Both the position numbers and the translations under genes were made by a program. From an uncultured Eubacteriales bacterium (GTDB lineage Bacteria > Bacillota > Clostridia > Oscillospirales > CAG-272): a stretch of 64,000 nt of DNA. This document shows, in pieces, positions 50,260 through 59,333 of the stretch. Within the stretch, counting starts at the first letter, position 1. Every line of letters starts with the position of its first letter. The DNA is taken from positions 23,119-87,118 of the forward strand of contig CAKTAA010000003.1 in the NCBI GenBank assembly GCA_934526185.1, given 5' to 3'. The notes under the pieces are model-generated. The model saw only the letters and a program-made list of their open reading frames with translations, did not search any database and was not told the origin of the DNA.

Positions 50260-53200
50260 TCACAGCTCTGCAGCAGTCCCGATATATTTATCCATGGCCG
50301 CGGTGACAAAATTCAGCAGCGCGGTACGCTTTCGATCAGGTATACGACCGTCAAGGGAGACTGCCGCATGCAGCCGGCCCCGCAGGATATAGGCGACAAC
50401 CTCGCACAGACAGGGAAAGGTATTTTCCGCCCCTACATCATCGTCAAATACGATCTCAACAAGCCTGAAAATTTCGTTATCCTGCGGGCATTCCCCCAAA
50501 TAGTTCACGCTCAGAAGCGGCCTTTCACCGCTTTTCCTTCCTCCGTACCTTCTGAGCTGTTCCGTCAAACTCAGAAGCCGTCGCTTCAGAGGCATATCTC
50601 TATTGGGATTGAGTAAGAAAAATTCCGTTTGTGTGAACCAACCAACCGTTCTTGTCAAATCGATATCGGAAAATAAATCTCTTCCGTGTCCCTCCCGTAT
50701 ACAGGGAACCTCTTTGAGATCCAGCACCTCCGCAAGTCCTGCCGCAAAAATCGAGAGAAGCCATTCGTCAGGCCGGGGCTCCGCCATTTTCTTACCGGGG
50801 CTGTTTTGTGCCCTTCCGTCACATAAAATTTCTTTATCCTGATCTTGTCGCTTACCGGCATTTCGGAAGCCCATTTCCGAGAAGCGCTTGGTCTGGGCTT
50901 CACTCAGAACAATCCGTTTGCGTTTTGCATCCCCGTAAAGAGAAGGATCCCCGTCTCCAACAAAAATCGGTTCTGAAAAGACCTTAGCCCCGCACGCTTC
51001 GGCATATGCTTGATAGGAGGCTGTCTTTTTGGGCAGACGGACCGGCTGTCCCTGCGAAATCTGCCGGTAAAGCGTTTCCATGTCCTGAAGGACTATCTGA
51101 AACGAAACGGCGTCCATGACCAGATGATGCGCTACGACATAGAGAGAATCCGTATCGGGAAGGTGAAGCAGACAGGCCCGGATAAGCAAATCCGATTCCA
51201 GATCAAACGTCTTCTGAACAAAGCGGCTGATGCCGGACGCGGTATCGGAGCTCAGAAACCTCTGTTGCATATCCACTTCGGAAATACAGAACTTTCGGCG
51301 GACATGGGCCGGATTGTAAAACAGCTTCCCCTTCTTTGCATCGTAGTTGAGGCGCAGTGCGTCGTGATAATCGATAAGCTCCTCAAAAACGCGTTCCCAT
51401 ACCGAAAGCTGAGCATGCTTTCCGACATCCAGAAGCACGGACTGACCGTACCATTCCGGCTCCTGCAAATTGCTGCTGAAGAACCGGTTTACGGCAGGCG
51501 TACCGGCAATATATCCGCTCACAGTCTCGCCGTCGGACACTGTCCTGTCCCTTGTAATATGGCGCAGCATTTGCATCACAACCGGATTCAAAAGAATATC
51601 TCTTGTCTCCAGACGGTATCCCTGTTCCTTCAGCCGGGACGACAACAGAATAGCCTTGATGGAATCACCGCCTGCTGCATAAAAGTTGGTATGTATGCCG
51701 ATATCCGTACTGTTCAGCACGTCGGAAAGGGTGCTCAGGAGCGCTTGCAGCTCCTGTGGATTCTCAAGCATCGGCAGCGCCTCCGTTACCTGTGAATTCA
51801 TGTCCTGCGCGCTGTCATCCCGGTCGTACAGATCCGCCGTCGGCGCGGGAAGACGCTCCATGTCGATTTTACCTCCGGCAGACAGAGGAAAACTGTCCAT
51901 TCTCATGATAAAAGCAGGCACCATTACAGCGGGAAGCCGGCCGGAAAGCTCTGCCCGGAGCGCATCCATATCCAGCTTCGGCGGCCCCAGTACATAGGCG
52001 CAGAGCTGCACAACACCTGTGATATCAGCCGCTTTGACCGCCGCGCCTTTGACGGATGTGCATTCCGTCAGGCATTTTTCAATCTCCGCAAGGCCGATCC
52101 GAACGCCCCGGATTTTGACGACGCGGTCAAGCCGTCCCAGACAAACGATTTCTCCGTCCGCATTCCGGACGCCGGCGTCTGACGTTCTGTATACCGTTCC
52201 GCCAGGCTCAAACGGATCGGCAGAAAACCGTTTTTCCGCTTCTCCCCCGTCCTCGCCGCCATGATAGCCCTCGGCCACACCCTCTCCGCCGATATATATT
52301 TCACCGGCCGTTCCACGCGGCACCGGCCTTCCGAGCGTATCCATAAGATACATTCTGACATTCGGCATCGGCCGTCCGATCGGGACGATTCCCGCCGTCT
52401 CCCCGCTGTACCGGTATACCGCGCAGCCCACGGTGGCCTCTGTCGGACCGTATTCGTTGAAAATCCGCAGGTGAGGGCCGCAGATATCCGCCAGCCGGCG
52501 GCAGGCAGCCGCGGGAAGATTTTCGCCGCCGAAAATCACAGTATGCACCGCCGAGGAGGCAGGACCGGCTTCCAGCAGAAGCGGCAGGTGAGCAGGTGTC
52601 AGTTTTAGAACCGTCACGCGTTTTTCGCATACAATATTCTGAAACTTATTGGTCTCCGTCTCTCCGCTTATCCGTATTTCTCCGCCGCAAATCAGCGGAA
52701 GCAAAAGGGATGTCAGCGTAAAGTCATAGGAAAACGACGTAAACAGGGCAAAAACCTCGCGTTCTCCGAACAGGTAGGTATCCCTTGCTCCCAGAAGATA
52801 ATTTGTCAGACTGCTATGACGAATTCTGACACCCTTCGGAGAGCCTGTGGACCCGGAGGTGAACAGGATATACGCCGCTGAATCCGGAGCGGGAAGCGGC
52901 ACAAAACGGCTTTCGTCCCCGGTCGGCCGCCCTCCGGCACAGACCGACGAGGCGTCGAGAAAGGTTACTCCCATTGTCTGTATTGCGTCCCCTGCGTGCG
53001 CCCGTCCAAAACTTTCATCGCCGCACGGATATACCCCGCCGTGAACGGGATCGTCCCACGGCGCATCTGCCTTCTCGCCGACCAGGAAGGCGGATCCGCA
53101 ATTTTTGAGCAGATCCAACCGGCGTCTCGGAGGAGCGTTGGGATCCAGCGGCACCATAATGCACCCGCACCTCATGGCAGCAAGCAGCAGCACAACGCCT

Positions 53201-54765
53201 CGAAGGTTCCTGCGCGCAAGAACTGCCAAAGGCATGCCCGCTTTGACACCGCAGGAGAGCAGACGAGCGGCACAGCTCTCGATTCGTGCGTCCAGCTCAG
53301 CATAGGTCAGACCGAATTTGCCCTCCGAGACGGCTATCCATAGCGGATGCGCGGCAGCCGTATCGCGAAACAGTCTGAAGAAGCTCTTTTCCGGGTATGC
53401 GCGGCGCGAAGCGTTCCGGCCCGCGATATCCTCTTTCCATTCGTGCGGCGGCAGCAGCCGTGTCTTGTATAGCTTCAGCTCAGGAACCATAAGCTGTCCG
53501 GCCAACAGCATCATCGTCCGGTACAGACGGCTGATATCTTCCTCAGAAAACGTGTCCAGCCTGTAATCGAACTCCAGGTTCATGCCGCCGTCCCAACGAC
53601 GGATGATGATTTGAAGCGCATATTCCTGAAATCCGTTATAAAATTCCGTATTGCTCACAGGACAGCCGCACATACGGCGGGGAAGCTCTGTGTGATATTC
53701 ATTGATACAGACGCCGAACAGACTGCCGCAGCCTCGGCTGTCCTCCGGAATCAGGCGCTCAAGCAGATCCGACGGATATCTCTGATGCCGCAGCAGCGCA
53801 TACATCTCGGCGGAAACCGCTGAAAGCAAGCCTTTCATGTCAGACGTCTTATCCAAATGAAATACAAACGGCAGCACGTTTGTAAAACTGCCTATCATCT
53901 GCCGCTGCCTGCGGCCGCTTCTTCCGAGCAGCGGTATGCCGACTGTCACCGCCACTCCGCTGACACCGGCTGCATACAAAAGATAAACACTGGTAAAAAA
54001 GGTATTCAGCGTCAGACGATTCCGGGAAAGAAAGGCGTCGAGCCGATCGCAGAAGCCACCGTCAAGGCGGAAAATACGTCGTTTCCCCTGGCCGCAGCCT
54101 TCTGCCGCGGGCTTGTGAAGCGCCAAGGATGCATCACGGTCCGTCTGCGCCGCCATCTTCAGGCGCGCTCTGAAATAAGCCTCCGCTTTTTTTGAGCCTC
54201 CGTTCGCCGACGCATCAGCAAGATACTTCTGCTCCTGCGCAACGTACTCCAGATAGGAAGGAAACGCCGGACAATCCGACGCAGCACCGGAGATCTGCGC
54301 CTCATAAGCTGCGGTCACCTGTTCGGTCAGAAGCTTCATAGACCACCCGTCCGCAACAAGATGATGCAGTTTGACAAAGTATACGGTCTTATTTTCACGC
54401 AGACGGCAGACAATCAGCCGGTAAAGCTTTCCCTCCTCAGGAGAAAACGCTTCCTGCTTAATGGTGCTGCACATAGATTCATACGCCTTTTCCGGTTCGG
54501 CCTCGCCGCTCAAATCAAGGAGCTCCACCTCCGGCTCGCCCTCGTAAAGATACTGCACCGGTTCCCCGTCACGTACGGCAAACCGCAGCCGAAGCGCGTC
54601 ATTTTCACTCACAACACGGCAAAGGGCTTGCCTGAGAAGCCTGATATCCACTCTGCCGTCTATTTGCACCGTACCGCCGATGTGAAACATCGCGCTGTCC
54701 GGATATTTTTTCTGTGTATACCAGATGCGCCGCTGCGCATGCGACAACGGATATGCGTTTTTCAT
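50260..54765 (-). CDS. NRPS module C-A-T-E, predicted to make an acyl-D-asparaginyl unit
   Basis: Protein of 1501 residues. The condensation domain (1-440) has LHHLVADGWS (HH at 134-135). The adenylation domain (450-965) has ILFTSGSTGSPKGV near 640, FNEYGPTEATVGC and a specificity code that I read as D-F-T-K-I-G-E-V-G-K, closest to known Asn codes (DLTKLGEVGK type). The carrier domain (985-1060) has AAGGDSIKA, Ser near 1031. The last domain (1065-1501) is an epimerase type: AHHLVMDAVSF near 1213, REGHGRDLF near 1358, TVGWFT and SVNYLGE. A starter C-A-T-E with D-Asn recalls ClbN of colibactin. No downstream module was seen. Confidence 0.88.
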   Translation of the reverse strand: MKNAYPLSHAQRRIWYTQKKYPDSAMFHIGGTVQIDGRVDIRLLRQALCRVVSENDALRLRFAVRDGEPVQYLYEGEPEVELLDLSGEAEPEKAYESMCSTIKQEAFSPEEGKLYRLIVCRLRENKTVYFVKLHHLVADGWSMKLLTEQVTAAYEAQISGAASDCPAFPSYLEYVAQEQKYLADASANGGSKKAEAYFRARLKMAAQTDRDASLALHKPAAEGCGQGKRRIFRLDGGFCDRLDAFLSRNRLTLNTFFTSVYLLYAAGVSGVAVTVGIPLLGRSGRRQRQMIGSFTNVLPFVFHLDKTSDMKGLLSAVSAEMYALLRHQRYPSDLLERLIPEDSRGCGSLFGVCINEYHTELPRRMCGCPVSNTEFYNGFQEYALQIIIRRWDGGMNLEFDYRLDTFSEEDISRLYRTMMLLAGQLMVPELKLYKTRLLPPHEWKEDIAGRNASRRAYPEKSFFRLFRDTAAAHPLWIAVSEGKFGLTYAELDARIESCAARLLSCGVKAGMPLAVLARRNLRGVVLLLAAMRCGCIMVPLDPNAPPRRRLDLLKNCGSAFLVGEKADAPWDDPVHGGVYPCGDESFGRAHAGDAIQTMGVTFLDASSVCAGGRPTGDESRFVPLPAPDSAAYILFTSGSTGSPKGVRIRHSSLTNYLLGARDTYLFGEREVFALFTSFSYDFTLTSLLLPLICGGEIRISGETETNKFQNIVCEKRVTVLKLTPAHLPLLLEAGPASSAVHTVIFGGENLPAAACRRLADICGPHLRIFNEYGPTEATVGCAVYRYSGETAGIVPIGRPMPNVRMYLMDTLGRPVPRGTAGEIYIGGEGVAEGYHGGEDGGEAEKRFSADPFEPGGTVYRTSDAGVRNADGEIVCLGRLDRVVKIRGVRIGLAEIEKCLTECTSVKGAAVKAADITGVVQLCAYVLGPPKLDMDALRAELSGRLPAVMVPAFIMRMDSFPLSAGGKIDMERLPAPTADLYDRDDSAQDMNSQVTEALPMLENPQELQALLSTLSDVLNSTDIGIHTNFYAAGGDSIKAILLSSRLKEQGYRLETRDILLNPVVMQMLRHITRDRTVSDGETVSGYIAGTPAVNRFFSSNLQEPEWYGQSVLLDVGKHAQLSVWERVFEELIDYHDALRLNYDAKKGKLFYNPAHVRRKFCISEVDMQQRFLSSDTASGISRFVQKTFDLESDLLIRACLLHLPDTDSLYVVAHHLVMDAVSFQIVLQDMETLYRQISQGQPVRLPKKTASYQAYAEACGAKVFSEPIFVGDGDPSLYGDAKRKRIVLSEAQTKRFSEMGFRNAGKRQDQDKEILCDGRAQNSPGKKMAEPRPDEWLLSIFAAGLAEVLDLKEVPCIREGHGRDLFSDIDLTRTVGWFTQTEFFLLNPNRDMPLKRRLLSLTEQLRRYGGRKSGERPLLSVNYLGECPQDNEIFRLVEIVFDDDVGAENTFPCLCEVVAYILRGRLHAAVSLDGRIPDRKRTALLNFVTAAMDKYIGTAAEL

Positions 54766-54847
54766 AATCTTAACCTTACTTTCGCTTCAACGTCTTTTGT
54801 TTCGGATTTTCCGCCAAAGATACAGGGATATAACGATTCATACCTTT

Positions 54848-57800
54848 TCAGGCCCCGACAATTCTGCCGCGCTCCAGCTTCACCATATTGTCCGCCAGTC
54901 CGAAATACCTATCGTCATGTGTGATAACCACAACGCCCTTTCCTCTCGCTTTCAGCTCCGGCAGAAGATCCGTGTAAAAATACTGCCGGAACTGCGGATC
55001 CTGCTCCGCCGCCCACTCGTCGAACAGCATAAAGGGCTTGTCATCCAGACAGCATATTACATAGGCCAGTCTCTTTTTCTGTCCGGAGGACAGCTTCAGC
55101 GTGGAAAATGCACCGTCGTCATCGACGGAAACCTTTTGGGAGAGCTGCATTTTATCAAGCAGCTTTCGCGCCTCATCACCTTTTTTCACCATATCGATGC
55201 CGTACAGCTTTTTGAAAAGATAAAAATCGCTGTATACAGCCGAAAAACACGTGTTCAGCTTGTGGATGTCGCACGCTTCGCCGTTCAGCGTGATATCGCC
55301 GGACTCCGGCGCATACAGGCCGGTGAGAAGCTTGCCGAGCGTGGATTTACCGCTGCCGTTTCCGCCTGTAATATAGGTAATCTCTCCGCATCGAATATCC
55401 ATATTGAGAGGACCGAGCACAAATTCCTCCGTTTCGCCGCTGTCCTCATCGGTTATATGATACCGGAACACCACCCGGTCAAATTTTATCAGCAGCGGTG
55501 CGGAGGGAAGCCGCGGTGCGGCAGATTCGGCAAGTGTCGGTACCTTGCCTGTAATGTTTTCCAGGTCGGCTATCAGCTTGTTGATGCGCCGCAGATTCAC
55601 ACGGATTCCCGTAACCCCCGGTATAATGCCCAGCACCCCGCTGAACGGACCGATCAGATAAAAAACCATAAAGAGCGTCTCACGAAGCTCATTGGCGCTT
55701 AAATTCGAGATGAAAATCGGAAAAACAAAAACCACCACGCCGAAAATGATGTTGTACATCAACTGATTGTATATGCCGAAGTTTAAAAACTTAACAGACG
55801 CCTCCTTATTGAGGTCAGTCGACAGCCGTGAATACCGCGTCATTTCCTTCCAGAACGCCAGACGCCTGTACCAATTCAGAACAAGTTCCTTGAAGCCGTT
55901 GACAAGATCCGTCATCTGGCTGTAATATACATCTACAATATCGCGGTTCTTTTCCCAATACCGGCGGGCGATCCTGCTTGTACACCAACTTAGTAAGAAG
56001 TTGAGTCCTATGACAGCCAGGGACGCCGCAAAGGCGGCAACGCTGTTTGAGAACAGATAAATCAGACAGAAAATGAGGGTGAGCAGGTTGGAGGTAAAGC
56101 CGATAACCATGCCGGGGATCTGCGCAACCGCTCCCGTGTCATTGTTCAGACCGGAATAAATGCGTTCAAAGCCTATGCTTTCCACCGCCTGATAGGGGGC
56201 GCTGATGATTTTATCGATCATGCTGATCCGTTTTTCATAAGCCAGCTCATTCGTTATCATAATCATCTTTCCCTGCGAAAGCTTTGAGGTATATACAAAA
56301 AACAGCAGGGAAAAGAGAAAATATACCAGCAGCTCCTTGGAATATTCCAGATTTCTGTTAAAGGATTCGTTGATGGTGAAGATGATGAGTGCGCTCATCA
56401 TGCCGTTGATAAGGGACAGCGGGACAAGGGCGACATAATTGTTTTCCCCGCGCTTCGGAAAATTGAAGGTCAAAAGGACATAGAGGAAAAAAATGATACC
56501 GCCGAAAAATCCTGTCACACAGCCGAACGGTATGCTCCGCGCTCCCCAGACAGTCACAGCCTCCCACGGCAGCCGAAACAAAAGGATATTGGGAAGATAA
56601 TAAATGCAATACCCGTAAAATACCATAATGGGCAGCGCCAGCAGAATACCCGCAACCTTGGCGCCGCGCAGATTTTCGCGTCTGCGCTTGCCGCTTAGCA
56701 GCTCAATTGCAGCAACGACGAGCAAGACCAAGAACAGAATTCCCAATACAGCGGCGGCAGCGCAGATCAGGGTGAAGGTAGCATCCATGCTCTTGTAAAC
56801 ATCGGCGGTATATTCCGGCATCTCATCCTTATCAAGCAATCTTATAAACCCGTCCGCGATATATCCGGGTGCATTGGAATTGAGATTGCTAAGTACACAA
56901 ATGCCTGTCTGTTTATGCAGGTCCATGGTAATACAGGTGGAATAGTTTGGGTTGGAACCGCTGTGAGACAGGCGTGCTCCGTCCGCGGTTATGCCCCAGC
57001 CCGATGCGTAAAAGGTATTTCCGGAAGGCGTTACGGTGAGATCCGGCTGATGGGATTTTTCTATCAGCTCCGTCCATTCGTCCGACAGTTCGGCCAACCC
57101 CATCTGAATTTCCATCCAGCGCGCCATGTCCCCGGCAGACGAAATGACATATCCCGCAGGAGTATTTCCCCGGTAAATCGGCGCATCATATGCCGTCGTC
57201 TGCAAGAACTCGATCTTGTACCCTTGAGCAAGCGTACCGGCCGCCTCCGCCTCCTGCCTCGTCATATATGTATGATTGAGGCCGAGCGGCCGGAGTATCT
57301 TTTCCGTGATAAACGCCTCAAAGCTCTGTCCGGTTACCCTCTGTATCACGCAGCCGAGAATGTCGTAATTAGCCGTTGTATAGGAGTATTTCTCGCCCGG
57401 ATAAAAATCCAGCCGTGTACCGGACAGCATTTCCATTGTCCTGTCAAGCATATCCGGCGTATCCCCCTCCGGTATATAACCGATCGTCCGAAAAGGAATT
57501 CCCGTTGTATGATACAGACAGTTTGCCACAGTAAGCTGTACTTCTCCGTCCAGCTTTTCTCCCTTGACCGTGCCCTTATAATAAAATGTAAGCTCCGGGA
57601 TCCACATTTGTATCTCGTCGGACAGCGAAAGCTTTCCCTCGCGTTCGAGATACAGAATACCGAGCCCTGTAAATGCCTTGCTCATAGAGCCGAGTTCAAA
57701 CAGCGTCTCGCTTGTAACGGCTTCTCCTGCTTCCGCGTCGGCCATGCCGTAATTTCTGAATTCGACAGACTCCGGTGTTACAACAACGGCCGCAGCACCG

Positions 57801-57964
57801 GGTGTTCCGGATTTCTCCATGGCATATTCGGCAAGGCTGTCAAGCTCTTCCGGTATACCGCTGTTCTCCTGCAGCGCTGCCGCCTTCGCCGGCATACTGC
57901 CCAGCACCAGCGCCGCAAGCAGCAAAAAACAGAGCCGCCGCAGGTGTTGTCCTTTGTTTATCAT
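54848..57964 (-). CDS. Extracellular S12 peptidase fused to a peptide-export ABC transporter (ZmaM/ClbP-like)
   Basis: Protein of 1038 residues. A signal peptide (about 1-29) is followed by a class-C beta-lactamase/S12 domain (35-385) with ELGSMSKAFTG (Ser93, Lys96), PGEKYSYTTANYD (Tyr195) and RLSHSGSNPNYST. A first helix block (about 397-500) is followed by an ABC exporter core with Walker A GGNGSGKSTLGK, signature LSSGQKKRLAYV and Walker B PFMLFDEWAAEQD. The exporter part resembles SyrD/PvdE cyclic-peptide exporters. The S12 serine enzyme outside and the pump inside in one chain match the D-Asn prodrug peptidase-exporter type of zwittermicin (ZmaM). It would export the acyl-D-Asn precursor and cut off the acyl-D-Asn cap. 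Confidence 0.9.
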   Translation of the reverse strand: MINKGQHLRRLCFLLLAALVLGSMPAKAAALQENSGIPEELDSLAEYAMEKSGTPGAAAVVVTPESVEFRNYGMADAEAGEAVTSETLFELGSMSKAFTGLGILYLEREGKLSLSDEIQMWIPELTFYYKGTVKGEKLDGEVQLTVANCLYHTTGIPFRTIGYIPEGDTPDMLDRTMEMLSGTRLDFYPGEKYSYTTANYDILGCVIQRVTGQSFEAFITEKILRPLGLNHTYMTRQEAEAAGTLAQGYKIEFLQTTAYDAPIYRGNTPAGYVISSAGDMARWMEIQMGLAELSDEWTELIEKSHQPDLTVTPSGNTFYASGWGITADGARLSHSGSNPNYSTCITMDLHKQTGICVLSNLNSNAPGYIADGFIRLLDKDEMPEYTADVYKSMDATFTLICAAAAVLGILFLVLLVVAAIELLSGKRRRENLRGAKVAGILLALPIMVFYGYCIYYLPNILLFRLPWEAVTVWGARSIPFGCVTGFFGGIIFFLYVLLTFNFPKRGENNYVALVPLSLINGMMSALIIFTINESFNRNLEYSKELLVYFLFSLLFFVYTSKLSQGKMIMITNELAYEKRISMIDKIISAPYQAVESIGFERIYSGLNNDTGAVAQIPGMVIGFTSNLLTLIFCLIYLFSNSVAAFAASLAVIGLNFLLSWCTSRIARRYWEKNRDIVDVYYSQMTDLVNGFKELVLNWYRRLAFWKEMTRYSRLSTDLNKEASVKFLNFGIYNQLMYNIIFGVVVFVFPIFISNLSANELRETLFMVFYLIGPFSGVLGIIPGVTGIRVNLRRINKLIADLENITGKVPTLAESAAPRLPSAPLLIKFDRVVFRYHITDEDSGETEEFVLGPLNMDIRCGEITYITGGNGSGKSTLGKLLTGLYAPESGDITLNGEACDIHKLNTCFSAVYSDFYLFKKLYGIDMVKKGDEARKLLDKMQLSQKVSVDDDGAFSTLKLSSGQKKRLAYVICCLDDKPFMLFDEWAAEQDPQFRQYFYTDLLPELKARGKGVVVITHDDRYFGLADNMVKLERGRIVGA

Positions 57965-58146
57965 ATCGATGTTCTTCCCCTCTATCCTGTCATTATCTTT
58001 TATCGAATTCTTCCCGCCGGCTGTATCGGCCCTTTTCTTATTTTCAATTATGCACAGCAGAAAGTTACCGTCCCGGACTTCATGTTTCCGTTCTTTGCCA
58101 ATTCTTTCCGGTCACTGTGTCTATCGTTGTTCCGTATTATCAGCAC

Positions 58147-58839
58147 TCAACCGTTCTCCCTGTATTTCAGATACGCCGGATACAGCTCGGCTTCTTCCAT
58201 ATCGTGTATTTTAATTTCCTGTTCTCTGCCGGTATAACAAACGGTAAAGACATGGCCGTCAAAGAAAAACGAGCGAAAACGGTGAGGATATTTCCCGTGA
58301 TCCGGCATCACGCAAATAGGCTCCCCCATCAGAAAGGAAAAACTGCTTAGCGGAACCGAAAGCCCTCTGCCGAGCGCTTTAACATAGCTCTCCTTCAGCG
58401 TCCATATCTGTGTCTGCGCCGCATTTTGTTCCACTTCGGAGCCTTTCAGACAGTACTGCTGCTCCGCCGGTGTATAATAGCGGCTGACTACATTTTCGTC
58501 CATTCTGCGTATGGGCTCTAAATCCAATCCTACGGCATTACGGGCCACCGCCGCGGCAACATAATCTCCCGCGTGTGAAATATTGAAATGGAAATGCCTG
58601 ACATTCGGCACGTACGGTCTCCCGTACGGATTTTTGCCAAACTGTATATCTGATACAGGAATACCGAGCGCTTTGTGCGCACATATCCGCATCAGCAGCT
58701 CTGCCGTTAAACTGCGCTTCTTGTCCGCAGCGGATCGATATCTGACAATTTTCACCCGCCTCTCCCATGAAATCTCATCCATCTGCTCCGGGCAAAACGG
58801 CAGAGCCGCGTCCAGCTTTATTCTTGTAATTTCGATCAT
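58147..58839 (-). CDS. Sfp-type phosphopantetheinyl transferase
   Basis: Protein of 230 residues that activates the carrier domains with phosphopantetheine. Motifs: FGKNPYGRPYVPN, HFNISHAGDYVAAAV, VGLDLEPIRRMDENV (Mg2+ Asp-x-Glu type) and WTLKESYVKALGRGL. The ATG at 58839 (MIEITRIKL) is preferred over 58869 because CGGAG lies before it, though close. It is the first gene of the cluster after the promoter region, so activation of ACPs and NRPS is co-expressed with them. Confidence 0.93.
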   Translation of the reverse strand: MIEITRIKLDAALPFCPEQMDEISWERRVKIVRYRSAADKKRSLTAELLMRICAHKALGIPVSDIQFGKNPYGRPYVPNVRHFHFNISHAGDYVAAAVARNAVGLDLEPIRRMDENVVSRYYTPAEQQYCLKGSEVEQNAAQTQIWTLKESYVKALGRGLSVPLSSFSFLMGEPICVMPDHGKYPHRFRSFFFDGHVFTVCYTGREQEIKIHDMEEAELYPAYLKYRENG

Positions 58840-58993
58840 AAAACTCCGATCCTGATTTTCAGTTTTCATTATTCAAACCGCACTTTGCAGACAAAAGTTC
58901 ATAATGCGTCTGCAATTTCAGGCATACCGAGATACAGCATCTCCGGTCTCTGCACCGGCACCAATCAAATTCGATTTTCAATTATCCGTTTTT

Positions 58994-59022
58994 ATTATAA
59001 CGGTGTGCCCTGCTTCTTAAAA
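58994..59022 (-). promoter_or_regulatory. Probable promoter and operator of the biosynthetic operon
   Basis: On the minus strand TTTTAA (59017-59022), 17-nt spacer and TATAAT (58994-58999). The -35 box is weak, so activation or derepression is likely. The -10 box is inside an inverted repeat CCGTT...AACGG (58986-59003), a candidate TetR site. A second inverted repeat CCGGT...ACCGG lies at about 58949-58964. The 58840-59333 gap holds these and the divergent promoter. Confidence 0.5.
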
Positions 59023-59123
59023 CCCACACGCGCGCCATAAACTGCCTTTTATAGGTAAAAATCTCCCGCCCGACGGCCCGTTTCGGTCTATCGATCCGCT
59101 GTCATTTTCATTCATTCACACTA

Positions 59124-59152
59124 TTGACAAAAATCTATGTATTTGTTATAAT
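59124..59152 (+). promoter_or_regulatory. Perfect consensus sigma-A promoter
   Basis: TTGACA (59124-59129), 17-nt spacer, TATAAT (59147-59152). It drives the SLH-M23 gene and probably the lipoprotein genes behind it. A stem TTCATC...GATGAA follows in the leader. Confidence 0.85.
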
Positions 59153-59220
59153 ACAGTTATGAATATTTCATCTATACGTGATGAATGATATTTTATTTTA
59201 TGTGGCAGGAGGTGTTTCCC

Positions 59221-59241
59221 ATGCAGAACTCAGGCATATAA
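59221..59241 (+). CDS. Possible leader peptide (6 codons)
   Basis: An ATG preceded by AGGAGGTG opens the short frame MQNSGI and stops at 59241, in the leader of the SLH-M23 gene. The ribosome site is the strongest in this leader. It could be a true mini-gene controlling the downstream gene or a decayed start. Confidence 0.3.
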   Translation: MQNSGI

Positions 59242-59333
59242 TAGTAAGGAACGAAAGGAAAGGTGCGCGACTCTACAGCAAAAAGGGAGCAAAGAAAACT
59301 TCTCTTTGAATAATGAAAGGAAGGGATTCAGCA

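Noticed and set aside
54848..57964. Reading the S12 domain as a beta-lactam resistance enzyme
   Set aside because: It is fused to a peptide exporter and lies next to a D-Asn-type NRPS; the SxxK serine fold is shared by lactamases, D,D-peptidases and prodrug peptidases, and context favours the last.
56915..58237. Long + strand open frame (440 codons) opposite the exporter-peptidase gene
   Set aside because: It is antisense to a gene with complete, clear domains; its protein is rich in Arg, Cys and His with no family resemblance, as expected for a shadow frame.
18692..58839. Classification as a ladderane or aryl polyene pathway
   Set aside because: Short ketosynthase partners and radical SAM enzymes are shared features, but aryl starter genes (ammonia-lyase, CoA ligase) and reductases are absent, and the D-Asn NRPS and peptidase-exporter point to a capped, exported product.
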